Source: Desulfovibrio gilichinskyi (GTDB lineage: Bacteria > Desulfobacterota > Desulfovibrionia > Desulfovibrionales > Desulfovibrionaceae). From it: DNA of 64,000 nucleotides. Location: contig NZ_FWZU01000001.1 of the NCBI RefSeq assembly GCF_900177375.1, positions 930,001-994,000 of the forward strand, written 5' to 3'. Each line of letters opens with the position of its first letter. The first letter of the stretch is position 1. Positions 8,046 through 15,972 of the stretch are shown piece by piece. The position numbers were made by a program, and so were the translations under genes. The notes beneath the pieces are model-generated. The model had not been told where the DNA came from. It ran no database searches and saw only the letters and a list, made by a program, of their open reading frames with translations.

Positions 8046-8913
8046 GACGCACCTCCCCGCAAAGCCCTTGTTCCGCTTCGATCAGGGCATCATAAGCTAA
8101 AAGCATGGCTTGTCTTTCCGGCCTTGGGAGGCTGGACAAGTTTTTAAGCAGGAGTTCTTTGGCGGTGGCAATGCAGGATTCTGGAGAATTCTGGCTATAA
8201 TCAGGATTTGCGGGTGCAGGAAGCTCTAACGGCTCCGATCCTGCCGGAAGCGGATTGTATGGCGCAATGCCCCAAAGCATACGGGGCCGTTCTCCGTTTA
8301 CACGTGGGCGGGTTTCTTTAACGCTTCTTATCATGGCGTACAGGTCAGTAAAAAATCTTGCACGATGCACAGCTCGGCATTGTGTGCGTTTGCAATAAAT
8401 CTGGTAACTTTCGTAAAGCTCAGTTTTTGATACTCTGCCCCATGAGGCCACTTCGCAAGCTTCTTCAATAAAAGCATGCACCGAGTTGTCACGGATCAGG
8501 CAATCCGAGATTGCTTGAATGGTTTCATTTTCTATCGGCCTGTTCCGCACACGCAAAAGTTCCTGCTCCATTGCATTGAAAGCTTCGATATAGCGAATCT
8601 TCCATTGCATGGCCTTCTTTCCGGTGAAGCCCATTACTAGCAGGGTGAAGCCGTCACGGGTTATGTTGTATGCGGGTCTGGCTTCGCCCTTGGCATCTAA
8701 ATATTCAACGGGCTGAAAATTCAGCTCGTTAAATTTAACCGGAACTTCCAGTTTATCAATGGACTGTAAAACATTCTTATGCTGTTTGCCAAAATGATCG
8801 GCAATTGTAAGAGACGAAACAACGGGCTTACCATTCGTAATGATAAGCGTAGGGGAACCGACAACTGAACTGTTGTCAGAAGTGATTGAATTGGCTAAGT
8901 TCTGTTCAGCCAT
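8038..8913 (-). CDS. Rha family phage regulatory protein with primase-type C-terminal domain
   Basis: Residues about 20-120 match the pRha domain (PTLIITNGKPVVSSLTIADH, RPAYNITRDGFTLLVMGFTG, KIRYIEAFNAME), known in phage proteins that interfere with growth of strains lacking integration host factor and thought to bind DNA. Residues about 140-215 closely resemble the C-terminus of this prophage's primase-helicase: both end in ETRPRV-x-G-x-R-x-RM-x-x-GI. The 291-residue protein therefore joins a Rha head to a D5-type C-terminal module. It has a GGAGG site and is followed by an overlapping small gene. Confidence 0.82.
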   Translation of the reverse strand: MAEQNLANSITSDNSSVVGSPTLIITNGKPVVSSLTIADHFGKQHKNVLQSIDKLEVPVKFNELNFQPVEYLDAKGEARPAYNITRDGFTLLVMGFTGKKAMQWKIRYIEAFNAMEQELLRVRNRPIENETIQAISDCLIRDNSVHAFIEEACEVASWGRVSKTELYESYQIYCKRTQCRAVHRARFFTDLYAMIRSVKETRPRVNGERPRMLWGIAPYNPLPAGSEPLELPAPANPDYSQNSPESCIATAKELLLKNLSSLPRPERQAMLLAYDALIEAEQGLCGEVRHA

Positions 8914-8990
8914 AACGCACCTCCAGTAAGGTCGTTTGTGGTTAGGCTCGGTTCTGGTGTTGTCGCACCGTTCCGGGCCGTTTTTATGGG

Positions 8991-9155
8991 CTACTTTTCT
9001 TCTTTCTTTTTCTTTTCTGCTTCGGCTATTCTTCTTTCCATTTCCTCTATGAATATCTCTTTAAAAGTTATTTCATGCTCCACGGCGTATAGTTTGTAAC
9101 GCTTGTGGTCTGCCTTATCTATTCTAATGTTAAACGCTGTTGTTTCATTCGCCAT
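8991..9155 (-). CDS. Small ribbon-helix-helix-like DNA-binding protein
   Basis: A 54-residue protein starting MANETTAFNIRIDKADHKRYKLYAV, a beta strand plus helix pattern typical of Arc/CopG-like repressors, ending in a Lys/Glu-rich tail. The ATG at 9155 fits the family better than an in-frame ATG at 9179. A perfect palindromic pair GTACA-CA-TGTAC lies 3 bases upstream and could be an autoregulatory operator. No ribosome site is obvious, so translation may be weak or leaderless. Confidence 0.55.
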   Translation of the reverse strand: MANETTAFNIRIDKADHKRYKLYAVEHEITFKEIFIEEMERRIAEAEKKKKEEK

Positions 9156-9157
9156 AA

Positions 9158-9169
9158 GTACACATGTAC
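9158..9169. promoter_or_regulatory. Palindrome GTACA-N2-TGTAC before the RHH-like gene
   Basis: This short perfect inverted repeat lies immediately upstream of the small DNA-binding protein gene. RHH repressors commonly bind such sites in their own promoter; the assignment here is inference. Confidence 0.35.
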
Positions 9170-9287
9170 ACGCATACATAAAAATGTCAAGTGGGGATTA
9201 TATTTATGGGTTGAAAAATATATCGCTTCCCAAAAAAAAGGACGGCTAAGAATTGAGCCATCCTTAAAGTCTAAAATATTTTTCCCA

Positions 9288-9893
9288 TTATACGGTCACC
9301 TGAGTGCGTATTTGATCTTTCATTATACTTTCCACTTTATCTAGTCTTTCAAAAAACTCTCTGACTGCTTCATCTGCAGTACGTGAAGAAGTATCGTCTC
9401 CAAATTTATGATTAAAAATCAAACTTAATGCTTCATCAAATTCATTTTTAGCTTCACCTGACAAAATAGCTCCCCACGTCGACATATAATTAAGAAGCAT
9501 GTCCTCTATACGAGGAAAATCTTGGATAGTTTCAGAACAAACCTCTCCCCAGTCTTTACCAGGGAAATCATTCCTTGGGTTAACTTTAATACTCAAAGCA
9601 ATAAATGCTGAAGCAGCTTCTAATTCCAGTCGGAACAAAATTTCAGACTTCTGATATTTCATTTTTACAGACTCTGTCTGTTGAATTAAGTTGTTTTTAA
9701 AATCTTCAGTCTGTTGAACTAAATCATTTTTTAAAACTTCTAAATCTTTATTGTAGCGAGCTTTCTCTTTTTCCATCAGTCGATCAGCCCAAATTTTCCC
9801 CAACCAACTTGAACAAGCTGCTATGATTGCAGCACCGCCACCAAATGAGACTACAACTGCCGAAGCAATACCCATAGCTTCACCAAATTCCAT
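9288..9893 (-). CDS. Membrane-anchored coiled-coil protein of unknown function
   Basis: A 201-residue protein with one N-terminal membrane segment (GIASAVVVSFGGGAAIIAAC) followed by a coiled coil (about residues 38-80, with the repeated motif LVQQTEDFKNN / LIQQTESVKMK) and a helical domain. Proteins of this shape occur widely on prophages and mobile elements without known function; membrane anchoring would fit a superinfection or defence role, but that is speculation. AAGGAG precedes the ATG. It is separated from the next upstream gene by a terminator, so it is its own unit. Confidence 0.6.
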   Translation of the reverse strand: MEFGEAMGIASAVVVSFGGGAAIIAACSSWLGKIWADRLMEKEKARYNKDLEVLKNDLVQQTEDFKNNLIQQTESVKMKYQKSEILFRLELEAASAFIALSIKVNPRNDFPGKDWGEVCSETIQDFPRIEDMLLNYMSTWGAILSGEAKNEFDEALSLIFNHKFGDDTSSRTADEAVREFFERLDKVESIMKDQIRTQVTV

Positions 9894-9943
9894 ACTTACT
9901 CCTTACATAAAAACTAAAACGAAATTTAAAAAACGCAACAACA

Positions 9944-9968
9944 AAGCCCGCCAGAAGGCGGGCTTTTT
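9944..9968. terminator. Rho-independent terminator after the zinc-ribbon protein gene
   Basis: GCCCGCC-AGAA-GGCGGGC (9946-9963) has T-rich flanks on both sides (TTTTT on plus, TTTGTTGTT on minus). It separates the gene starting at 10426 from the gene starting at 9893. Confidence 0.75.
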
Positions 9969-9973
9969 ATAAA

Positions 9974-10426
9974 CTATAAGGATCGTTTTTTTCTTTTTCG
10001 GTTAGTTTGTATAGCTCTATAGTATTCAGGCCTCTGATACTGTTGGTTGCAGTTATTACAAGTAAACCTACGATCTTCAACTTGAAGAGGTATATATTTA
10101 CCCTCAGTATGACATTTTAAACAATACCTAACAAATTTACCTTCTATTTCAGTTTCATAAACGCCATAGTTTTCATTAAATGTAAGCTCACTGTCCCGTT
10201 TTAATCGATCTTCAAGCTCTTTAATCTTATTATCTTTTTCTAAAAGAACGTCTTTCACATCAGCAAACTGTATCTTTGCATCCGCCAAAGCTTCAATCAA
10301 ATTTGCTAACTGCAACTTCAAATCTGCCTGTTTAATTGCATCACTAACTTCGCTAATTTTCTTAGTAATATCAATCGCAGTTTTAATTCCTGCCTGTGCT
10401 GCTTTTATGATCGCAATAGATTCCAT
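9974..10426 (-). CDS. Coiled-coil protein with C-terminal zinc ribbon
   Basis: A 150-residue protein. Residues 1-95 form helices and a coiled coil (KDVLLEKDNKIKELEDRL). Residues about 105-135 hold two Cys pairs, CLKC and CNNC, that suggest a zinc ribbon, and a basic tail follows (RKRKKRS). Proteins of this plan are common on prophages and plasmids without an assigned role. A GGAG site precedes the ATG. Confidence 0.6.
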   Translation of the reverse strand: MESIAIIKAAQAGIKTAIDITKKISEVSDAIKQADLKLQLANLIEALADAKIQFADVKDVLLEKDNKIKELEDRLKRDSELTFNENYGVYETEIEGKFVRYCLKCHTEGKYIPLQVEDRRFTCNNCNQQYQRPEYYRAIQTNRKRKKRSL

Positions 10427-10494
10427 TCAAAAGTCTCCAATTACTTATCTAATCTAGATACATACAAAATTAAATTCGATTAGTTCTTAACGGC

Positions 10495-11151
10495 CTATTC
10501 GATGGGTTCACAATCAGCACATTGAGTAAACCAATGTTCCTCACTAACAATATAAATTTCACTGCCCTGATCCCGCAAATCGATAGCCTTCTCAATCTTG
10601 CGCCCATAAGAAGAATGCTTCCAGTTCGGGCTGGAAAGGTCACCAATAACAAGGTAATCAACAAGCTTACTTACGCCACTTTTTACTTCACCACCTCGAC
10701 TTGTAATCATATCCGCAACCTTATTGCGGACTCCAGTTGCAAACTTACCAGTGACTACAAAAATTTCATTTTCAAAAACCATAGATGGTTCTGGAATTGT
10801 AAGCGGCAACGTTGTTGCACCGGAACGGGGTATAGCTTCCCCCTCTACGGACTCCACACCCACAACCTTTCTAGCCAACTCGCAAAAGTTTTCCTGTTCT
10901 TCTTCTGTCCAAACATCATCAGCAAGATATTCTTCAAGCCGTTCTTTAAGAATCCGACCATGCCAATGACACAGGCAAGTATCATGCTCATCAATCCAAT
11001 TCAGTAAAAAACGAGCTTCGGCTTCGACCACAACGCCATCAGCTAAAAGTCCACGGCACAAGCCGATAAGCTCATCAGCATCACGGTCGTCGCGCATGGC
11101 AATATTAAAACGTGAAATCAACGCCTCGTCACGATCATCAAAATTATTCAT
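10495..11151 (-). CDS. BRCT domain protein with TerB-like N-terminal domain
   Basis: The last 80-90 residues form a BRCT domain like that of bacterial NAD-dependent DNA ligase: FVVTGKFATGVRNKVADMI, then SRGGEVKSGVSKLVDYLVIGD and a closing EEHWF. The N-terminal 100 residues (ADELIGLCRGLLADGVVVEA and EARFLLNWI) resemble helical TerB-type modules. BRCT domains bind phosphoproteins or DNA ends, so a DNA-repair or phage-host interaction role is possible. The start at 11151 follows GGGGG-TGCTTG; the TTG one codon earlier is less likely. No ligase catalytic domain is present. Confidence 0.78.
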   Translation of the reverse strand: MNNFDDRDEALISRFNIAMRDDRDADELIGLCRGLLADGVVVEAEARFLLNWIDEHDTCLCHWHGRILKERLEEYLADDVWTEEEQENFCELARKVVGVESVEGEAIPRSGATTLPLTIPEPSMVFENEIFVVTGKFATGVRNKVADMITSRGGEVKSGVSKLVDYLVIGDLSSPNWKHSSYGRKIEKAIDLRDQGSEIYIVSEEHWFTQCADCEPIE

Positions 11152-11238
11152 CAAGCACCCCCATTATTGAAATTGTTAATGAGAGTGTTATATAAAATAT
11201 ATAAGAGGATCAAGGCAGGATTGAAGATTAGGCATGAA

Positions 11239-11261
11239 AAAGCCCGCCGGAGGGCGGGCTG
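11239..11261 (-). terminator. Terminator downstream of the 86-residue hypothetical gene
   Basis: AGCCCGCC-N4-GGCGGGCT (11241-11260) is followed on the minus strand by TTTTT. It ends the transcript of the gene at 11400-11660 and insulates the BRCT gene. Confidence 0.75.
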
Positions 11262-11399
11262 TAGCATTGCGCTTTTTTAGAGATTTCTTATGAAGTAAAT
11301 GTCATCTAAAAATTGTATTATATATTTTCTATAAAATTATATCAATGTATTATCTATAAGTATATCAAGTGTGCTACAGCATAAAGTAAAATCAACGAA

Positions 11400-11660
11400 T
11401 TAGTTGTCGAGGATGCTAAAGACGATTGAATCATGTTTTACATCATCAATTCTAAATTCAATTGCATCCGGTTTACCTAAACCAAATTCAATTTCTAAAT
11501 AACAATTCTTGTTTTCGTATTCAGTTTCAAAGCTATAAATTCCATGTGGAAGACTTTCCAATGCTTCATCTGTTGGTAAACTAGAATCTAATTCAGGGAA
11601 TGAAAATACAATCTTTTCTCGAGAATCAAGTGAATTTGGAAAAACGGCTATCGTTTTCAT
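11400..11660 (-). CDS. Hypothetical acidic protein
   Basis: An 86-residue, acidic, beta-rich protein (MKTIAVFPNSLDSREKIVFSF...), family unknown. A strong AGGAGG site precedes its ATG and a terminator lies 140 bases downstream, so it is expressed alone. The region between stop and terminator (11265-11399) is AT-rich and holds nothing else I can identify. Confidence 0.5.
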   Translation of the reverse strand: MKTIAVFPNSLDSREKIVFSFPELDSSLPTDEALESLPHGIYSFETEYENKNCYLEIEFGLGKPDAIEFRIDDVKHDSIVFSILDN

Positions 11661-11782
11661 AATTCCTCCTAGGATAAAGGGTTAAGATATCTTGGACAAT
11701 CCAAGACTCAATCACATTAATCACTTTTTTTAGATAAGCAAGATCTAATTCGAAAAATTAAGATACACTACGCTACTCCCTC

Positions 11783-11810
11783 TTGACAACAAACAACAAA
11801 AATATACAAT
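11783..11810 (+). promoter_or_regulatory. Sigma-70 promoter of brnTA
   Basis: TTGACA (11783-11788) and TACAAT (11805-11810) are spaced by 16 bases. The expected transcription start falls on or next to the BrnT ATG at 11817, implying a leaderless or nearly leaderless mRNA. Confidence 0.65.
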
Positions 11811-11816
11811 ACAGGT

Positions 11817-12077
11817 ATGCAGTTTGAATACGATGAAAACAAAAGTGCATCCAATTTAGAAAAACATGGGATTGACTTCAAACAGGCGCAAGCCCTTTGG
11901 AATGATCCTAACTTGCTGGAAATTCCGGCACGTACTCAAGACGAACCCCGTATTTTCTTTATTGGAATTATGAACGGCAAACACTGGTCAGCCGTAACAA
12001 CTCCACGCAATGGAGTTACCCGCATTATATCAGTGCGCCGTTCCAGAAAAAAGGAGGTGGAACTTTATGAAAGCTAA
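11817..12077 (+). CDS. brnT: BrnT family toxin
   Basis: An 86-residue protein of the BrnT ribonuclease-toxin family, recognised by FEYDENKSASNLEKHGIDF at the start, the central EPRIFFIG, and the C-terminal TRIISVRRSRKKE. BrnT toxins have a RelE-like fold and cut RNA until neutralised by BrnA. The start matches family N-termini, yet no ribosome site precedes it and the promoter -10 box ends 6 bases upstream. brnA overlaps its 3' end by 11 bases. As prophage cargo it could stabilise the prophage or act in abortive infection. Confidence 0.88.
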   Translation: MQFEYDENKSASNLEKHGIDFKQAQALWNDPNLLEIPARTQDEPRIFFIGIMNGKHWSAVTTPRNGVTRIISVRRSRKKEVELYES

Positions 12078-12303
12078 AGAATTTGATGATGCTTTTGAAT
12101 CAGATCAGGACATAACTGAACAACTGGACTTATCCAAAGCCACCAGACCGAATAAAGACATTAAACGGGTGAACGTAGATTTCCCCGCATGGATGATAAT
12201 AGCTTTGGATCGTGAAGCTGAAAGACTTGGTATAAATAGACAGGCTGTAATCAAAACATGGATTGCAAACCGCATAGACTCACAACACCCAACAGAACAT
12301 TAA
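12067..12303 (+). CDS. brnA: BrnA family antitoxin
   Basis: A 78-residue antitoxin; the start at 12067 has a strong AGGAGGTGG site inside brnT. The C-terminal half (KRVNVDFPAWMIIALDREAE, then RLGINRQAVIKTWIANR) is the ribbon-helix-helix DNA-binding domain of BrnA, while the acidic N-terminal half should wrap the toxin. BrnA dimers are known to repress their own promoter with BrnT as co-repressor. The far stronger ribosome site than that of brnT fits the need for antitoxin excess. A terminator follows. Confidence 0.87.
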   Translation: MKAKEFDDAFESDQDITEQLDLSKATRPNKDIKRVNVDFPAWMIIALDREAERLGINRQAVIKTWIANRIDSQHPTEH

Positions 12304-12307
12304 TATA

Positions 12308-12327
12308 CCCCGCTTCGGCGGGGTTTT
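12308..12327 (+). terminator. Terminator after brnTA
   Basis: CCCCGC-TTCG-GCGGGG with a TTTT tail lies five bases past the brnA stop; it closes the toxin-antitoxin unit and the right side of the cargo island. Confidence 0.8.
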
Positions 12328-12564
12328 CTATTCCCCCTGAATACTCTTAACCCCCTGCCCCATCTGAGCCAACAAGCACCCATGCTCCTTACACTTATGA
12401 TACCGAATCTTAATCCCCCCATCCCACTTAGGCGATGAAGTAACCGGAATCCGCACAGCTCCACACCACGGACACACCGCGCCATCCTTGGGGCTGAATA
12501 TTACGCCCTCTTTCGCTTTAGCCATTGCCGCCGCTATTAACTTGGCTGACATACTATCTACCAC
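12328..12564 (-). CDS. Small zinc-finger protein at the terminase end
   Basis: A 78-residue protein whose start overlaps the large terminase stop by 11 bases. It has a CPWC pair, a basic middle part and a second Cys pair (CKEHGC), in the manner of Ogr/Delta-like or Com-like zinc fingers of phages. Its role is not known; such proteins regulate late genes in P2 and Mu, which would suit its position at the end of the terminase unit, but the homology is not secure. Confidence 0.62.
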   Translation of the reverse strand: MVDSMSAKLIAAAMAKAKEGVIFSPKDGAVCPWCGAVRIPVTSSPKWDGGIKIRYHKCKEHGCLLAQMGQGVKSIQGE

Positions 12565-14521
12565 CGTTAGTGTAAGGATTAACTTTCTTTCTAGGGGCTT
12601 GCATCTTAGTTTTCATACCCGCTTGCTTGTAAGACTTAACGCCCAGCAAATCCGCAGCCGCAAGGTTGTATCCGGCAATATCCCATGCATGGTTGGGCCG
12701 CCCTTTCGGACACTCCCAAAACCCCTTTTCATTCACGTATTCAGCGGTCATTTCCCGCGCCCACGCATCCGAAACTTCGCTGTGCAGGTGATACGCTCCC
12801 GGATCAGCGGGATTAATGGCAAGGCGATTGGATAAAGCGTTCTTGTAATGCGTCACATTCACCCGCAAAAGCTTAAGGCCGCCGGGAATCGGTTTGTTTG
12901 AACCGGGGTAAATATCAATCTGGCTGTATGAAAACGGGCGGGCCATTGTCTGTTCACCTTTCAACGGCAGTATTCGCCCCCGATTAAGTCGGCAAAAATC
13001 GTAAACTTCATCTGTCCGATGCCCCATTGCATCTATTAGAGCCAAGCGCACAATATAAGGATTGCCTTCTGCGTCCTTGTATTCCCGTTCCCAAAGAACC
13101 TCAGCAAGTGCTTCAAAGCTGTCTACTTCACCATCAGCAATAAGCCACGATTCATGCACCATGCCGTAACCCCATGCACGAATTTCATAAGGGAAATATC
13201 CGCCCCTGCCGGACTGCGTATCAATGGCGGCAGTGAGACAGGCCACCACGTCACCACTCGGAACAAGCAAGCGAGGGCGATCATCTTTAAGCGCAAGAAC
13301 CTTATCTTCACTGCGTTCCTGCTGATAGTTAACCCACGGTTCCGCCTTGTGAGAGTTCATAAAGTCCTTTAATTTTTCACGCCATTCAGGATTAAGGCCG
13401 GACTTCTGACCCCTCAAAAATGCGGCGGCTACTTCGGATAGAGAAACGAATCTCGACAGCCAACTAGGAATATGAAAGCCGATTTTCTTAGGCCGCTTCG
13501 ATTTAAGGTAAGCTTCAAGCGGAGTGCCGGAAACACGATCAAACCATGCGCCAAAACTTACGGCCTTATCCCGTGTTCCATCATCCCACTTGCAACCCAT
13601 GTTCGGGCATTCATACCACGCCAGCTTTTCGGCCTCGACCCGTTCGGCATGTTGGGAAGGATCGGCCTTTTCTCTTTCCGGCCATTTAATCTGGTCAAAA
13701 TTCATTTCATGCTCATAACCGCAAATCGGGCAACGCACCTTATAGCCGAAAACAACCTGCGCTTCGATATTCAGAGCCGTCCAGATAGGGCCGCTTTCAT
13801 TTGTCGGTGTAGAAATTTTCAAAAATTTGCGGTTGCGATAAGTACGCCCGCGCTTTTCCGCCAGACTGAGCGGATCGGCTTCTTTCTTGTTTGTGGAAGT
13901 GGGATATTTATCAATCTCATCAAAGAAAACATACCGGATAGGCTTGGATGCCAGACGGGATGCAGAGTGCGCCCAGCCCATATAGATCGGCATGTGCCGT
14001 AAATTTATGCGGAGCGAGGCTTCATCATCCGTTGAGCCAGTCAGATACTTTGTAAGTTTCGGTGAAGTTTTGAGCATGGGCAGAACTCTATCCCTGCTCG
14101 AATCCTTCGCCGCTGTCATATCGGGATAGATAATCATTGCCGGACTCGGTTCACGATCCACGGCATAGCCCAGCGCATTAAGCAGCACTTCGGTTTTACC
14201 AACCTGCGGAGCGGCACAGACAACAACGGTTTGAACTCCGCTATGGAAAAGGCTGTCCATTATGTCGGTAAGGTAAGGCGTTACATCATTGCGCCACATG
14301 CCCGGTAAGGAACTGGATTCAGGAACCAGAATGCGCGACTGCTCCGCCCATCTGCTTACCTTGATCTTTTTACGCTTCCGCAAAATCTGCTTTTCACCCC
14401 TGCTGAATGAAAAGGTGAACCGCTTCCCAATCATTTCCGGCGATATTGAAAAGCGACCGACCGGAACTGGTACAGCCCTTCCGTTACCTACCAGATTTTT
14501 AACTATCGAACTGGTTTCCAC
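12554..14521 (-). CDS. Terminase large subunit, GpA family
   Basis: A 655-residue DNA-packaging motor. The ATPase domain has a Walker A-like CAAPQVGKTEVLLN (about residue 100-113) and a Walker B YVFFDEIDKYP (about 190-200). Two Cys pairs (VRCPICGYE, WYECPNMGC) are seen in the middle, as in GpA proteins, and the nuclease domain follows (CLTAAIDTQSGRGGYF, ALIDAMGHRTDEVYDF). It cuts concatemeric DNA and drives it into the capsid through the portal. The start overlaps the small subunit gene by 23 bases. The gene is full length. Confidence 0.92.
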   Translation of the reverse strand: METSSIVKNLVGNGRAVPVPVGRFSISPEMIGKRFTFSFSRGEKQILRKRKKIKVSRWAEQSRILVPESSSLPGMWRNDVTPYLTDIMDSLFHSGVQTVVVCAAPQVGKTEVLLNALGYAVDREPSPAMIIYPDMTAAKDSSRDRVLPMLKTSPKLTKYLTGSTDDEASLRINLRHMPIYMGWAHSASRLASKPIRYVFFDEIDKYPTSTNKKEADPLSLAEKRGRTYRNRKFLKISTPTNESGPIWTALNIEAQVVFGYKVRCPICGYEHEMNFDQIKWPEREKADPSQHAERVEAEKLAWYECPNMGCKWDDGTRDKAVSFGAWFDRVSGTPLEAYLKSKRPKKIGFHIPSWLSRFVSLSEVAAAFLRGQKSGLNPEWREKLKDFMNSHKAEPWVNYQQERSEDKVLALKDDRPRLLVPSGDVVACLTAAIDTQSGRGGYFPYEIRAWGYGMVHESWLIADGEVDSFEALAEVLWEREYKDAEGNPYIVRLALIDAMGHRTDEVYDFCRLNRGRILPLKGEQTMARPFSYSQIDIYPGSNKPIPGGLKLLRVNVTHYKNALSNRLAINPADPGAYHLHSEVSDAWAREMTAEYVNEKGFWECPKGRPNHAWDIAGYNLAAADLLGVKSYKQAGMKTKMQAPRKKVNPYTNGGR

Positions 14522-15068
14522 TTACAAACTCCATTGTGATTTCATCAGTACGCGCAAACTCGCTCAGTAATTCGTCTAGCTCGTCATTCAAAAGCTGAAT
14601 GAAAGCGTCTTCATGTTCCGGATTCCCTTCAACAGCATGGATTAATTCACGCCCTTTCATCAAAAACAGTTGGCGAAGGCCCGTATCCAGTACCGAAGTT
14701 TTACCCGCCATAAGCATTTCCACGCTTTCACGGTCAATGAGCTTGCCTTGTGTCTGCTCAAGTTTCAGCCGCCTAAGCTCCGCTTCGTATTCCTTGTCCT
14801 TGGCTTTCGCTTCCTGAAAACGCTTTGCCGCATCACCAGTTAATCCTTCCTCGTCCGGCTGTTCCGCTTCCACTTTTTTACCAACGGGAACCCAGCCGAG
14901 TTGCAGGGCAAGTTCTGAGATATCACTTTCGTAATATTTGCCGCCAATGGGCTTCACCTGTTTATCCTTCCCGACGTAATTGAAGAACGTACGCCGCGAA
15001 ATCTGCCAGCCTTCCTGCCCGAACTTAATCCAAGCTTGATTTATAGAATTGTAAAATTTTTCAGCCAT
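14499..15068 (-). CDS. Terminase small subunit (Nu1-like)
   Basis: A 189-residue protein with an N-terminal helix-turn-helix region (KFGQEGWQISRRTFFNYVGK), a charged central coiled coil (AKDKEYEAELRRLKLEQ) and a helical C-terminus. This is the plan of Nu1-like small subunits, which recognise the packaging site and recruit the large subunit through the C-terminus. It overlaps the large subunit start. The roughly 100 bases upstream hold no gene. Confidence 0.82.
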   Translation of the reverse strand: MAEKFYNSINQAWIKFGQEGWQISRRTFFNYVGKDKQVKPIGGKYYESDISELALQLGWVPVGKKVEAEQPDEEGLTGDAAKRFQEAKAKDKEYEAELRRLKLEQTQGKLIDRESVEMLMAGKTSVLDTGLRQLFLMKGRELIHAVEGNPEHEDAFIQLLNDELDELLSEFARTDEITMEFVSGNQFDS

Positions 15069-15168
15069 TTAAGTAGCACCTGAATTGTGAAAGTGACACG
15101 TTTGATACAGTTTGTGCAGTGTGCATATTTTTTAAAACATTCCGTGTGCAAAAGACTCGAGCCTCACG

Positions 15169-15603
15169 TTACCCGTGTTTCGGGGATCGCTGGGGAGTAC
15201 CTAAAGGCAACATGGTGCTGATAATTTTCTTTGGTGGTTCGTCACCGTGAAAAGGTAAGCGATTCAGGTAGCATAAACAGATCAACGGCGCGGCTTGCTC
15301 AAACAGCTCCCACATTTGCCACACGGTTTCACCATTCGCCTTGCCCCATGCTTCATCAATCACCACGACCAGCTCATCCGCCTTGTTTCGTTTGACCATA
15401 AACATCTGCCGATGCTCCCGAATCAATACGCCTAGCTTCTTCATTGCCTTGTGTCCGATTTCAAATGACTGCCAATGCCGATTGAATTCATCTTCGGATA
15501 TAGGTTCAACTTCTTCCTGTTGGCATAACCGTTTGAACTTATTGAAAGCTGTTTCCGGTTCACCCTTTTTGTATTTGCTTTGAAGCTTTGCCAGTGCATT
15601 CAT
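15169..15603 (-). CDS. Phage protein of unknown function
   Basis: A 144-residue, mostly helical protein with many Lys and Trp residues (MNALAKLQSKYKKGEPE..., EAWGKANGETVWQMWELFE). Family not recognised. It lies between the terminase genes and the replication gene on the same strand. The ribosome site is poor. The C-terminal 20 residues are basic and proline-rich. Confidence 0.5.
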   Translation of the reverse strand: MNALAKLQSKYKKGEPETAFNKFKRLCQQEEVEPISEDEFNRHWQSFEIGHKAMKKLGVLIREHRQMFMVKRNKADELVVVIDEAWGKANGETVWQMWELFEQAAPLICLCYLNRLPFHGDEPPKKIISTMLPLGTPQRSPKHG

Positions 15604-15972
15604 TTCGGTACCATGTCCAAGTCTTGTCCCGGGTCGATTAAAACCGAAAACAATTGATAACTCTTATTTTTTTAACATCTGTCCAAGTGGTCCGTGTACC
15701 AGACCATAAAACCAAATGCTCAGAGTCTCGCGTGCGGGTACATATACGCGCACACGCACGTAAGGAGATTTCTGAATTGACGTGGACCGTTGGTACCACG
15801 TGGACAGAGCCAGTATTCATGCGGGTTTGCAAAATTACATGCGGGACCGAATGGACCGGACACATGGACCGTCTCGCCAAGGGAGCGGATATTTGCATAC
15901 ATGAATCAAAATGTCCGGCAAACGAGGCGCGGCCACGCTGCCGATTTGAAAGGGGTGCGGGGAAAACAGACA
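15604..15972. repeat. Gene-free region with repeated GGACC/GGACA motifs, candidate replication origin
   Basis: The 369 bases downstream of the primase gene carry no convincing gene. TGGACC or its reverse complement occurs at about 15688, 15783, 15852 and 15865, with GGACA or GGGACC variants at 15801, 15843 and 15858. The direct repeat TGTCCAAGT appears near 15614 and 15680. A GC-rich inverted stretch (CGTGCG...CGCACG) lies at about 15730-15760. Iterons beside a D5-type primase-helicase are typical of P4-like origins; the function is inferred. Confidence 0.45.
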
